Source: CAVRXQ01 sp963831155 (GTDB taxonomy: Bacteria; Actinomycetota; Acidimicrobiia; Acidimicrobiales; Bog-793). From it: a stretch of 64,000 bases of DNA. Each line of letters starts with the position of its first letter. The first letter of the stretch is position 1. The stretch is taken from the NCBI GenBank assembly GCA_963831155.1, contig CAWHOY010000007.1, forward strand, positions 164,773-228,772. Direction: 5' to 3'. A model generated the notes under the pieces. The model was given only the letters and a program-made list of their open reading frames with translations, did no database searches and was not told the DNA's origin. The position numbers and the translations under genes are program-made. Shown one piece after another: positions 17,756 to 26,978 of this stretch.

Positions 17756-17947
17756 ATTCGCCCAGGTCCGCGGGCCTGAGACATCCGATCAGTAACCTGC
17801 CACTTCAATGACCGAACCGAGTGCGGGTGGGTTCGTCCACGCCACGGAGATCCAGTTCGCGCCCCGCGAACTGGATCATCTCTGCGCAACCTTCGGACCG
17901 TCGTGCCAGAGGTCGATCCCCCGTGTGTTGATGCATGGCGTGCGCCG

Positions 17948-19168
17948 ATGACCAACGCCGAAGCCCTCACCGTCGGAATCGTCGTAGGCGTCGTGATTGG
18001 CGGAATCATCGCGGCGCTCTGGTGGCGAGCGCGATTCGCGCAGCTTCGTGGCACGGCTGTGAACGAGGTCTCGCAAGCCTCCGCAAAGTCCGCCGCTGAA
18101 CAGGCGGCATTTTTTTTCCGCCAGATCGAGGAGAACAACAAACGACTGGCAACCGAGGAGCTTGAAAGGCGGCAGTCGGAACTCAACGAAGTCGTGTCTG
18201 AACTCGTTCGCCCCGTAACCGAGCAGCTCAAGGAGTACAAGGAACGAGTCGAGAATCTCCAGACGACAAGCACCCGCCTGCAAGGTGAACTCAAGAATCA
18301 ACTTGAGCAACTTGCATCCGCAAACGCCAATCTTCAACGAGAGACCGGAAATCTGGTCAGTGCTCTTCGACGTCCCGAAGTTCGAGGCGGCTGGGGCGAG
18401 CAACAACTTCGCCGCATTGTCGAGCTCGCGGGCATGGTCGAGCATTGCGACTTTGACGAACAAGTCACGATGACCGACGGCGCGGGAGATCGGCAACGTC
18501 CCGATGTCGTCGTTCACCTGCCAAACCATAGGGAACTCATCGTTGATTCGAAGGTTCCACTCGATGCGTATCTCGACGGACTCGCAGCTGCCGACCAACA
18601 AACACGCGACGAATGCATGCAAAGGCACTCGGCGCAGCTGCGATCCCACGTCGATTCGCTCGCCAAGAAGTCCTATCAGAGCGGCTACGAAGGATCAGTT
18701 GACTTCGTCGTCGCCTTCGTACCGGGCGATCCGTTGCTCGCCGCCGCTTTTGAGCACGACCCGAGCATCTTTGAGCGGGCGATCGCCGAGAACGTCATCA
18801 TCGCCACGCCGACAACGCTCATTGCCTTGTTGAAGGCTGTCGCCTTTGGGTGGCAACAAGAAGCGGTCACACGCAATTCACAGGAGATTGCCGCCACGGC
18901 GAAGGAGCTCTATTCGCGCCTGCGTACGGTGGCCACGCACCTTGCTGAACTTGGAAATCGACTGCGGTCGGGGGTCGAGGCCTACAACAAGCTCGTCGGC
19001 TCCTTCGAGCGCCGCTTGATTCCCCAAGCCCGTCGTTTTGAAGACTTGCAGACGATCGGCGCCGCGGACTCCAAGGTCGTGGAACCCCAAGAGATCTCGG
19101 AGGTCCCGCTCACACCCCGTCTGGCCGAGACTCCTCCCCTTCCCAATGGGGAGACCGCCAGGGTGTGA
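17948..19168 (+). CDS. rmuC: DNA recombination protein RmuC
   Basis: About 406 residues from the ATG at 17948. One N-terminal transmembrane helix (ALTVGIVVGVVIGGIIAALWW), then a long coiled coil (about 40-145), then the RmuC nuclease-like core: GGWGEQQLRRIVELAGM, RPDVVVHLPN, IVDSKVPLDAYLDG and FVPGDPLLAAA. The DSK motif matches the PD-(D/E)XK-like active site proposed for RmuC. The protein limits DNA inversions and acts in recombination in E. coli. Transcribed alone and convergent with the VKOR gene. Confidence 0.93.
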   Translation: MTNAEALTVGIVVGVVIGGIIAALWWRARFAQLRGTAVNEVSQASAKSAAEQAAFFFRQIEENNKRLATEELERRQSELNEVVSELVRPVTEQLKEYKERVENLQTTSTRLQGELKNQLEQLASANANLQRETGNLVSALRRPEVRGGWGEQQLRRIVELAGMVEHCDFDEQVTMTDGAGDRQRPDVVVHLPNHRELIVDSKVPLDAYLDGLAAADQQTRDECMQRHSAQLRSHVDSLAKKSYQSGYEGSVDFVVAFVPGDPLLAAAFEHDPSIFERAIAENVIIATPTTLIALLKAVAFGWQQEAVTRNSQEIAATAKELYSRLRTVATHLAELGNRLRSGVEAYNKLVGSFERRLIPQARRFEDLQTIGAADSKVVEPQEISEVPLTPRLAETPPLPNGETARV

Positions 19169-19243
19169 GCGGCAGTTCCCTCGACGTGCATCGATCCCGG
19201 TGCGAGCGCCAGTTGATTCGAACGGGCGAGTACCGGGTCTGCG

Positions 19244-19852
19244 CTAACGGCGAACCGGTTCGGTCGCGTACGTCGACATTTGCCGCCAGCCGGTCGTGAT
19301 CGTCGCGAAGATGATCAGCGTCAGCACGTGCACGCCGGTGCACCACAAACAGATCTTGTCGATCTCGAACAGCTCCGCGTAGACGAGATAGCAGACAAAA
19401 CCGATTCCGGCAACGGCCATCGCCAGGCGAGCTTGCGCGACGACACGCACCTTCGAGCGCCAAAGAACCGGGAGTGAGATGCCGGTCATTGCGACGAAGT
19501 AGATCAGCCCGAGCAGCGCGACCGGAATCCCAAACACGTACGACTCCGGGCTGTGCGTCACCGCCTCGCAGTTGATCGGCCCCGTGGCGGGGCACGTCAG
19601 CTGAATGCCGGCCGAGAAGTGCGCGAGTGTCAGGTACATCGCGACGCCGACGCCGGCGACCGATGCCACCAAGACGACGATGTTGCGAACGTCGAAGTTC
19701 GCGAGTACTGACGGCGACGTGTCGTCGTAGTCGACGGCGGGCACCCGGCGGCGCGGCTCGCGCGGACCGAAAGCGAAGCGTCGACGGACTTCGGGTGGCG
19801 GCGGTGCCACCACGACGCGACGACCCCGCGCGGCCGTCGGTGGCTTCGGCAT
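19244..19852 (-). CDS. Vitamin K epoxide reductase (VKOR) family protein
   Basis: 202-residue membrane protein. After a basic N-terminus (about 1-45) there are four to five transmembrane helices. The first cysteine pair (LTCPATGPINCEAV, Cys-x8-Cys) is the loop pair and CLWCTGVH is the membrane active-site CXXC next to the quinone. VKOR re-oxidises a DsbA-like thioredoxin and passes electrons to menaquinone, the actinobacterial substitute for DsbB. The upstream gene, 3 bp away, encodes a CPYC-containing thioredoxin-like protein and is the likely partner. Confidence 0.92.
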   Translation of the reverse strand: MPKPPTAARGRRVVVAPPPPEVRRRFAFGPREPRRRVPAVDYDDTSPSVLANFDVRNIVVLVASVAGVGVAMYLTLAHFSAGIQLTCPATGPINCEAVTHSPESYVFGIPVALLGLIYFVAMTGISLPVLWRSKVRVVAQARLAMAVAGIGFVCYLVYAELFEIDKICLWCTGVHVLTLIIFATITTGWRQMSTYATEPVRR

Positions 19853-19855
19853 CGC

Positions 19856-20905
19856 TTAGGAGATCTTCTTCTCGGCTGCCATGAGCTTCTCTGCGGCCTT
19901 GACGCCGGACTGCTGGCAGACGCTTCCCGGTTTGCCGCCGTCGACCGTGCAGATCGCCGCCGTGTCGAAATTTGCCGCGGCGATGAACCCGGCTGCGTTG
20001 ATCGCCTTTCCGGTCGCTGACGTCGGATGTGCGATCGCGTCGCCGATGCCCGTGAACCCGCCGGGACCACCGCCCGCGACGGCGTCGATCGAATCGTTGA
20101 GAACCCCTGGCGCGCCGGAGGAGACATGCTGGTTCGCGACGTCGAAGAACGGGAAACCGACTCCGGTCGAAAGGTTGAACTTCGACTTTGTGCTGACCCC
20201 GTCGTACTTGTTGTAGAGATCCTGGATGTATTTCGGCGGCACCTCGAGCGCGTTGCCCTCGCGGTCCGCGACCTCATACGGCGTGAAACTGACGTACTTG
20301 CTCGTGTACTTCGAGCCCACGAAGCTGAACGTCGGGATTGGCGCCACGTCGGCGTTCGACGTCGTCTGGCGCAGGTTGGTGAAGGTGCCGAAACGGCTGA
20401 GCGCGGTGACGATCGCCCAGCGGTAGACCGCACAGTACGGGCAGTACTCCGCACCGACGAAAACGACCTGCGGCTTGCCGTCGAGGCCGAGGAACGGCTG
20501 CTTCGCCGTTTCGGTGAACGGGTCGGACGACTTGTCCGTGCCGATCGCGTTGAACGTCGAAGTCGGGATCGACTTCAGCTCCGAGACCACCGACACCGGG
20601 GCGAGGGCGAGATTTTTGCCGCTCTTCGCGCTCGGCGAGTGCGAGGTCAAGTGGACGATGACAAAGACGAGGACCACTGCGACGACGACCAGGACCCCTA
20701 ACCACGCCGACAGTCCCGAGCTGCGCCGCCCGCGGCGCGAGCGCTCGTAGCGGCGCTGAGCGCTCGCGGAGCGCTGCGGAGGCGGCTGTCCGCCGAGACG
20801 GCGCGGCCCGTGCTGAGAGCGCTGCGCGGGCTGATTGCGCTTGGCGGGCTGATTGCGTTGGGCGGGACGGTTCGGGCGCTTCGTGGAGCGCCTATTCGAG
20901 GCCAT
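19856..20905 (-). CDS. DUF929/thioredoxin-like membrane-anchored disulfide protein (VKOR partner)
   Basis: 349 residues. Residues 1-65 are a very basic, repeat-like cytoplasmic tail (several AQRNQPA/AKRNQPA units), followed by one transmembrane helix (WLGVLVVVAVVLVFVIV) and a long extracytoplasmic domain. That domain contains VVFVGAEYCPYCAVYRW, a thioredoxin-like CPYC site, and a C-terminal Cys pair (AICTVDGGKPGSVCQQ). This matches the DUF929 family seen beside VKOR in actinobacteria. Together the pair would form disulfides in secreted proteins. The basic repeats may be bound to nucleic acid or membrane; that is a guess. Confidence 0.83.
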   Translation of the reverse strand: MASNRRSTKRPNRPAQRNQPAKRNQPAQRSQHGPRRLGGQPPPQRSASAQRRYERSRRGRRSSGLSAWLGVLVVVAVVLVFVIVHLTSHSPSAKSGKNLALAPVSVVSELKSIPTSTFNAIGTDKSSDPFTETAKQPFLGLDGKPQVVFVGAEYCPYCAVYRWAIVTALSRFGTFTNLRQTTSNADVAPIPTFSFVGSKYTSKYVSFTPYEVADREGNALEVPPKYIQDLYNKYDGVSTKSKFNLSTGVGFPFFDVANQHVSSGAPGVLNDSIDAVAGGGPGGFTGIGDAIAHPTSATGKAINAAGFIAAANFDTAAICTVDGGKPGSVCQQSGVKAAEKLMAAEKKIS

Positions 20906-20998
20906 AAGAGATCATTCTCCCCTGAATGTGAGCCGGCATCGTAGACGCCGTTTCTGGGCGCGAGCTGGGAGTACGCATGCTTCCGTCACGGTGTCCGC

Positions 20999-22255
20999 CT
21001 AGTTCGGCGAGAACTCCTCACCCTGGGACTCAGCGAGGCGCTTTCGGATCTTCACGACGACGTCTTCGGAGTGGTTCGCGTCGGCACCCTTTTCGGCGAC
21101 GAGTACGCGGCGATCCTCTTCTGCCTCTTGCTCCGCGCCTTCATCGGCGGCGGCGAGGCGGGCGTCGATCCCTTCGGAGACGATTTTCTCCGCCTCCGCG
21201 ACGAGCGCGACGACCATTTCGTTCTCGGGGACGACGCGGATGATCTTGCCCCGGATGAACAGGTGTCCCTTGTGCTTGCCGGCAGCGATTCCGAGGTCGG
21301 CGCCTCGCGCCTCCCCCGGTCCGTTGACGACGCAGCCCATGATGGCGACTTGGAGCGGAATCTTTCGCTCCTCTAACGCGCGCTCGGCGTCCTTGGCGAC
21401 GGAGATCACGTCGATCTCCGCCCGCCCGCACGATGGACAGGCGATAAGGTCGAGCCCCTTTCGCGCACGGAGCCCGAGCGACTCGAGCAACTTGCGCCCG
21501 GCGATCGCCTCTTCGACGGGGTCGGCGGTGAGCGAGTAGCGGATCGTGTCGCCGATCCCTTCCGAAAGCAGGGTCGCGATACCCGCCGTTCCTTTGATCA
21601 GCCCGGCCGGCGGAGGTCCCGCCTCGGTGACACCGAGGTGCAAGGGGTGATCGAAGGTCTCGGAGGCAAGGCGATAGGCGGCGATCATCAGCGGGACGTT
21701 CGACGCCTTCACCGAAATCTTCACGTCTTCGAAGTCGACCTCGGCAAAGTAGGCGAGCTCGATGCGCGCCGATTCGACGAGGGCTTCTGGGGTCGCGCCG
21801 CCGTATTTCTTGTAGAGGTCCGGATGGAGCGATCCCGCGTTAACGCCGACGCGAATCGGCACGCCGCGGTCTTTCGCCTCCTTCGCGACGAGCTTGATCT
21901 CCTCCGGCTTGCGCAGGTTGCCCGGATTGAGACGGAGGCCCTGCACGCCGGCCTCCAGGGCGGCGAGCGCCATCTCGACGTGGAAGTGGATGTCGGCGAC
22001 AATCGGCACGGGCGAGCGCGGGATGATGCGGGCGAGCCCCTCGGCGGCTTCAACCTCATTGCACGTGCAGCGCACGATGTCGGCGCCGGCGCCGGCGAGC
22101 GCGTAAATCTGCTGGAGCGTCCCCTCGACGTCGGCCGTCTTCGTCGTCGTCATCGACTGCACCGAGACCGGCGCGCCGGCGCCGACCGGGACTGACCCGA
22201 CGCGAATCTGACGGGTCGGCCGACGTTTCGGCAGGGTGACCTCTGAGATTTCCAC
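20999..22255 (-). CDS. ispG: 4-hydroxy-3-methylbut-2-enyl diphosphate synthase IspG
   Basis: Penultimate enzyme of the MEP isoprenoid pathway, converting MEcPP to HMBPP with a [4Fe-4S] cluster. Seen: VGSVPVGAGAPVSVQSMTTT at the N-terminus, DIVRCTCNEVEAAEG, LRLNPGN and the cluster cysteines in LIACPSCGR and MGCVVNGPGE. I chose the GTG at 22255 (VEISEVTLPKR), with TAGGAG upstream; this gives 418 residues, slightly longer than usual because of an acidic C-terminal tail of about 50 residues. dxr of the same pathway lies two genes upstream. Confidence 0.96.
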   Translation of the reverse strand: MEISEVTLPKRRPTRQIRVGSVPVGAGAPVSVQSMTTTKTADVEGTLQQIYALAGAGADIVRCTCNEVEAAEGLARIIPRSPVPIVADIHFHVEMALAALEAGVQGLRLNPGNLRKPEEIKLVAKEAKDRGVPIRVGVNAGSLHPDLYKKYGGATPEALVESARIELAYFAEVDFEDVKISVKASNVPLMIAAYRLASETFDHPLHLGVTEAGPPPAGLIKGTAGIATLLSEGIGDTIRYSLTADPVEEAIAGRKLLESLGLRARKGLDLIACPSCGRAEIDVISVAKDAERALEERKIPLQVAIMGCVVNGPGEARGADLGIAAGKHKGHLFIRGKIIRVVPENEMVVALVAEAEKIVSEGIDARLAAADEGAEQEAEEDRRVLVAEKGADANHSEDVVVKIRKRLAESQGEEFSPN

Positions 22256-22363
22256 GACGGCGTCTCCTACAAGGTGCCCTGGCAGCGCACCACGCTGCAC
22301 CAATGCCTCAAGCCTAGGGCCGGAGAGGGCATTGGCCTCGCAAAGGCAGCGCGAAGTCCCTTC

Positions 22364-23698
22364 TCAGTGCGGCAACGACGGTGGTTGGACGATGTTCACG
22401 TACAGCGCCGACAGCCCGAGCACGATCAGCGCGGCGAGAAAGGCATAGGCGACGGGCATCAGCTTCCTGACGTCCGCGTGATACGGCCGGTTGCGCCGGG
22501 AGCGGATGCGCTCGTAGATGGCGATCGCGACGTGGCCGCCGTCGAGCGGCAGCATTGGAAAGAGGTTCGCCATCCCGACGAACAGGTTGATCGCGACGAG
22601 GATGTAGAGCAGCTCCGAGACGTTGTTCCGCAGCGCCTGCGCGGCGATGTCGACTGCGCCCGGCAGCGACAACAACTCGCTCGAACGCGACGAAGACGTT
22701 GATTTCGTGGCGGACGCCCCGCTCGTCGAGGTTGACGACGGCGCGTTGCGCGCCGTCGCGACCTGATGGACGAAAGTGCTCAGTCCGTGGAAGGAAAAGA
22801 CCTGTGCGAAGCCCTCACCGGTCGCCTGGATGACGCGGCCGAGCATCACGCCCGATCGCGGCACGGCGTCGAGCACAGACGAGGTCACGAGCTGAACCGC
22901 GCCGAGGTCGACACCGATAACGCCGATCGGTCGGTTGCCTTGTTTTTCCGGCTGCTTGTGGTCGCTCGCAAGATCGGCGGTGCGACCGTCGATGACGTGC
23001 ACAGCAAGGGTCAACAAATGGCCGTTGCGGCGCACGGTCAGCGAGACCGTGTCGCCCGGATGGTCCTCGATGAACGTGATGAAGCGCGTCACGTTTGTGT
23101 AGTGGTGACCGTCGACCGCGACGAGCGTGTCGCCGGGTCGGACGCCCGCTACTCCGGCGGGATTCGTGCGGTTCGAGTACGCCGTGAGACCACTGATTTC
23201 AAGCGGGGCGGACCTCGGCAAGCCGGTGAAGGCGATCATCACGAACACCAGAACGAAGGCGATGATGAAGTGCATCGCCGATCCCGAGACCGCGACCAGG
23301 AGCCGACGGGGGAAGGTCGCCTCTCGGTAGCTGCGTGCTTCGTCCTCGGGCGCGACCTCCTCGAGCGAGGTCATGCCGACGATCCGGACGTAGCCTCCAG
23401 CTGGAATCGCCTTCACCCCGTACTCGGTCTCGCCGCGTCGGATCGACCAGAGCCGCGGTCCGAAGCCGAAGAAGAACTCCGTCACTTTCATCCCGGAAGC
23501 CTTCGCGGTGATGAAATGTCCGAACTCGTGCAGCATCACCATGAGCACGAGCGCGGCAACGACGATCAACACATCGAGACCGTGGAACAAGACGGCGATG
23601 GCAATGATCGCCGCGACTGCGACGAGGAGGCGAACCACCGCCGCCGCGTTGGACGGCGTTTTTCCGCTCCCGCTCGCGATCGTCGCTGACTCGCTCAC
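22364..23698 (-). CDS. rseP: Site-2 zinc metalloprotease RseP
   Basis: 444-residue M50 intramembrane protease. HEFGH supplies the zinc ligands, with a PDZ domain in the middle (GVRPGDTLVAVDGHHYTNV) and the second membrane motif NLFPMLPLDGGH carrying the third zinc ligand Asp. It cleaves membrane-bound anti-sigma factors or signal-peptide remnants. A Ser/Thr-rich, low-complexity stretch (about 300-325) is unusual. The GTG start overlaps the dxr stop by 4 bp, so translation is coupled. Confidence 0.94.
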   Translation of the reverse strand: MSESATIASGSGKTPSNAAAVVRLLVAVAAIIAIAVLFHGLDVLIVVAALVLMVMLHEFGHFITAKASGMKVTEFFFGFGPRLWSIRRGETEYGVKAIPAGGYVRIVGMTSLEEVAPEDEARSYREATFPRRLLVAVSGSAMHFIIAFVLVFVMIAFTGLPRSAPLEISGLTAYSNRTNPAGVAGVRPGDTLVAVDGHHYTNVTRFITFIEDHPGDTVSLTVRRNGHLLTLAVHVIDGRTADLASDHKQPEKQGNRPIGVIGVDLGAVQLVTSSVLDAVPRSGVMLGRVIQATGEGFAQVFSFHGLSTFVHQVATARNAPSSTSTSGASATKSTSSSRSSELLSLPGAVDIAAQALRNNVSELLYILVAINLFVGMANLFPMLPLDGGHVAIAIYERIRSRRNRPYHADVRKLMPVAYAFLAALIVLGLSALYVNIVQPPSLPH

Positions 23699-24891
23699 GC
23701 GATTTTTCGCCCGATAACCGTCGACGCGACGGCGCGCGCGTCGGCATCCGCGGCGATCACGTCGTCGACCTCGACGAGTTTTGATTCCTCATGGCGCTCG
23801 AGAGTTTCTTCAACGACCGGGGCGATGTCGAGCCATCCAATGCGACCCGAGAGGAAAGCCGCCACCGCAACCTCGTTCGCCGCATTCAGCCAAGCCGGTG
23901 CCGAGCCACCGGCGCGGCCCGCGGCGAACGCCAGTCCGAGACAGGCGAACGTGTCGTAATCCGGCTCCGAGAAGTCGAGCTGTGAAAGGCGCGACCAGTC
24001 GATCGCGCCGAACGGTTCGCGAAAGCGGTTCGGGTACGACAGTGCGTAGCCGATCGGAAGGCGCATGTCGGGATGCGACAGCTGGGCGATCGTCGCCCCG
24101 TCAGAGAACTCGACCATCGAATGGATGATCGACTGCGGATGGATGACGACTTCGATCCGGTCGTAGTCGACGCCGAACAGCGCGTGTGCCTCGATGACCT
24201 CGAGGCCTTTGTTCATCAAGGTTGAGGAGTCGATGGTGATCTTCGGACCCATCTTCCACGTCGGATGAGCGAGCGCATCGTCGACGCTGACGGCGCGGAG
24301 CTCGTCGCGGTGCCGTCCCCGGAATGGACCGCCGGACGCCGTGATGATGAGCCGGGCGACGTCGGCAGGAGGATCAGGTCCGTCAGACGAGTTGACACCC
24401 AGGTTGCGCCGCTCGCCAAGGCACTGGTGGATCGCGCAGTGCTCGGAGTCGACCGGCACGATCTCAGCTCCCTCGGTTGCCCGGGCGGCTTGGACCACCG
24501 GCGCGCCGGCGATTAGCGACTCTTTGTTCGCTAGCGCAAGCCGCCTTCGCGATCTCAGCGCGGTGACGGTGACCCCGAGACCGGCGAAGCCGACGACCGC
24601 GTTGAGCACGACCTCGGCGGAATAACACAGCGACGCCAGACCCTCCGTGCCGACTCGAATCTCGACCCCTTGCGGAAGGCGCTCAGCGAGCTCCGAGACG
24701 AGCGACTCGTCGCCGATCGCGACGACCTCTGGTCGGAACGCCTCAGCTTGAAGGGCGAGCACGTCGACCGATCGGTTTGCGCCGATCGCGACGACGCGTA
24801 GCGCCTCGGGGTCGCGTCCGATGACGTCGAGCGCCTGGCGTCCGATCGAGCCAGTCGAACCGATCACCGAGACCGTGTGTGGCGTCGTCAT
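23695..24891 (-). CDS. dxr: 1-deoxy-D-xylulose 5-phosphate reductoisomerase
   Basis: 398 residues, the usual length. NADPH-binding GSTGSIG at 11-17; metal/substrate block VDSEHCAIHQCL; ASGGPFRG and HPTWKMGPKITIDSSTLMNKG are diagnostic. It makes MEP from DXP in the MEP pathway and requires a divalent metal. Overlaps cdsA by 4 bp upstream and rseP by 4 bp downstream within the rpsB-ispG run. Confidence 0.97.
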   Translation of the reverse strand: MTTPHTVSVIGSTGSIGRQALDVIGRDPEALRVVAIGANRSVDVLALQAEAFRPEVVAIGDESLVSELAERLPQGVEIRVGTEGLASLCYSAEVVLNAVVGFAGLGVTVTALRSRRRLALANKESLIAGAPVVQAARATEGAEIVPVDSEHCAIHQCLGERRNLGVNSSDGPDPPADVARLIITASGGPFRGRHRDELRAVSVDDALAHPTWKMGPKITIDSSTLMNKGLEVIEAHALFGVDYDRIEVVIHPQSIIHSMVEFSDGATIAQLSHPDMRLPIGYALSYPNRFREPFGAIDWSRLSQLDFSEPDYDTFACLGLAFAAGRAGGSAPAWLNAANEVAVAAFLSGRIGWLDIAPVVEETLERHEESKLVEVDDVIAADADARAVASTVIGRKIA

Positions 24892-26390
24892 CCGAGGTGC
24901 ACAAGACGGAAGAAGATGAACGCAGCGGGAAGGACGAAGAGCATCGCATCAATCCTGTCCGAAATACCCCCGTGCGCTGGGAGCAATCGCCCCATGTCTT
25001 TCAGTCCGAGGTCCCGCTTCACGACCGACTCGACGAGGTCGCCGAGCGGCGCGAGGACGACGACGACCGCACCGAGTCCGAGAGCCGCGGCGACGGTGAA
25101 CGGATGGACGCGGGAGACAACCAAACCCGCGACCAAAAGCGCGAGAACGCTGCCACCGATCAACCCTTCGACCGACTTGCCCGGACTGACGCGCGGGACG
25201 AAGCGGCGCCGTCCGAACCGCGAACCGACGACGTAGGAGCCGACATCGTGCGCGACCGTGATGCCGACGACGGCGCCCAAGTAGGCGACGCCGTGACGGT
25301 GCGGAAAGGTCGTCGGGTTGAGGAGCATCGCGGCGAAAGAGCCCAGCACGCCAACCCAGGTCACGACGAGGATCGTCGCCCCGAAGTCCTCAACCGCCAA
25401 GCGCTGCGCTGATGAGAAGACGAGCGCCACCCCGACGAGGACGACAAGTCCCGCCAAGACGACGGGGTCGGCGATCGGTCCTTTTAGATAGGCGAAGACG
25501 ACGAGCGCCGCGGTCGCCACGAGGCCGAAAAACGACAGCGGACGGTAGTCAGAGCGACGGAGCGCCCCGAACGTCTCGCCCGCCGCGAGGGTAATCGCAA
25601 CGGTCGCGAGCACGAGCACGCCGACCGGACCGCTCTCAAAGCAACCGACCGCGATCCCGGCGAGGACGATCCCGGTCGCGATCGCGACGGTTCCCTTGCG
25701 TTTCGTCGAGCCAACTGCTCTCGGTCGGTGCGCGGCCGAACGCGAACGGCGGCGGTGACTCGCCGGCGTGGCGACGAAATCGATCCACGCCGTGTCGTCG
25801 GGTGTAACGCCGAGCTCTGCATCCTCTGGCGCCGTCGGAACGCTCGATACGTTCGCCGGCGCCGATTCGGCGCGCGGATGATGAGTCGGTGGCTCGAAGT
25901 CGAACTCGAACGGGTCGGTATCGCCAACGCTCGACGATTCACGCCCCGCAATCGCCGACGATTCGTCGACCTCGTCGCCTTCTTCGACGAGGTACTCGAG
26001 CGCATCGGCGTCCAAGTCCCAGTCCTGCGCGCGCTGTCGCCAGCTCGGGCCCTTGAGGCGCGGCGCGTCAGGGTCGTCTCCTTCGTCGAGCAGCACGCGG
26101 GGTACTTGTCCCGTCGGCGGATCCGTCCAATCCGGCAGCGGGATCGAGCCCGTGTCCTCGGGGGCCGATTCCACGCCCTGCGGTTCGGGTGCCGGCTCGA
26201 CGAGCCCCGCCGCGACCGCGGCCTCCACTGCGACGACACGTACTTCGCCGGTAGTACGGCGCGGGGCCTCCTCGTCGGCGGCGTCGTCGGAGCGGGGATG
26301 CTCCCCGTTCATTCCGATCGGACGCTCCGCGCGATCTTCCATTGCGTTGTTCGGCACATCTCCTCCGGCAGGCGTGCCCATTGGCCCCAC
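24888..26390 (-). CDS. cdsA: Phosphatidate cytidylyltransferase with long acidic N-terminal extension
   Basis: 500 residues, whereas CdsA is usually about 270. The C-terminal half (from about 235) has the helices and the signature SVVKRDLGLKDMG...HGGISDRID that makes CDP-diacylglycerol from phosphatidic acid and CTP. The first about 230 residues are acidic, Pro-rich and probably disordered, ending in a basic RRRSRSAAHRPR stretch. GTG start at 26390; several in-frame ATGs downstream make the real start uncertain, but the extension stays open and in the same reading frame. Lies 15 bp after frr and overlaps dxr by 4 bp. Confidence 0.9.
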   Translation of the reverse strand: MGPMGTPAGGDVPNNAMEDRAERPIGMNGEHPRSDDAADEEAPRRTTGEVRVVAVEAAVAAGLVEPAPEPQGVESAPEDTGSIPLPDWTDPPTGQVPRVLLDEGDDPDAPRLKGPSWRQRAQDWDLDADALEYLVEEGDEVDESSAIAGRESSSVGDTDPFEFDFEPPTHHPRAESAPANVSSVPTAPEDAELGVTPDDTAWIDFVATPASHRRRSRSAAHRPRAVGSTKRKGTVAIATGIVLAGIAVGCFESGPVGVLVLATVAITLAAGETFGALRRSDYRPLSFFGLVATAALVVFAYLKGPIADPVVLAGLVVLVGVALVFSSAQRLAVEDFGATILVVTWVGVLGSFAAMLLNPTTFPHRHGVAYLGAVVGITVAHDVGSYVVGSRFGRRRFVPRVSPGKSVEGLIGGSVLALLVAGLVVSRVHPFTVAAALGLGAVVVVLAPLGDLVESVVKRDLGLKDMGRLLPAHGGISDRIDAMLFVLPAAFIFFRLVHLG

Positions 26391-26405
26391 CGAGCGCTCG
26401 GGGTC

Positions 26406-26978
26406 TCAGACCTCGAGCAATTCCTGCTCCTTGTGGGTAAGCAACCGATCTATCTCCGTGACGAAATCGTGGGTGAGCCGGTCGAGCTCTTTGCCCGCCC
26501 ATTCGACATCGTCGGATGAGACGGCACCGTCGTGCTCGTGCGTCTCGAGTTCGTGGCGGGCGTGCCGGCGCACGTTCCGCACCGCTACGCGACCCTCCTC
26601 GGCGCGCTGGCGGACAACCTTCACGAGTTCGCGGCGGCGCTCCTCGTTGAGTTGCGGAAAGTTCAGCCGGATGACCTCACCGTCGTCGGTGGGGTTCACC
26701 CCGAGGTCCGATGCTTGGATCGCCTTTTCGATCGCCTTCATCGCGTTCTTGTCGTAGGGGTGGATCACAAGCGTGCGTGCTTCGGGAACTGTGATGCCGG
26801 CGAGACTCTGCAGCGCGACGTCGCTGCCGTAGTAGTCGACCTTCAACTTCTCGACCAAGACCGGGGCAGCGCGGCCGGTTCGTACGGCACCGAATTCTCC
26901 CTTCGTGTGCTCGACGGCGCGCTGCATTTTCTCCCGCGCGTCGTTGAGCGCCGCATCGATGATGACGTCGGCGGTCAT
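26406..26978 (-). CDS. frr: Ribosome recycling factor
   Basis: 190 residues, standard length. FGAVRTGRAAPVLVEKLKVDYYG and the C-terminal LTHDFVTEIDRLLTHKEQELLEV match RRF. Splits post-termination ribosomes together with EF-G. ATG at 26978 overlaps the pyrH stop by 4 bp. Confidence 0.97.
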   Translation of the reverse strand: MTADVIIDAALNDAREKMQRAVEHTKGEFGAVRTGRAAPVLVEKLKVDYYGSDVALQSLAGITVPEARTLVIHPYDKNAMKAIEKAIQASDLGVNPTDDGEVIRLNFPQLNEERRRELVKVVRQRAEEGRVAVRNVRRHARHELETHEHDGAVSSDDVEWAGKELDRLTHDFVTEIDRLLTHKEQELLEV

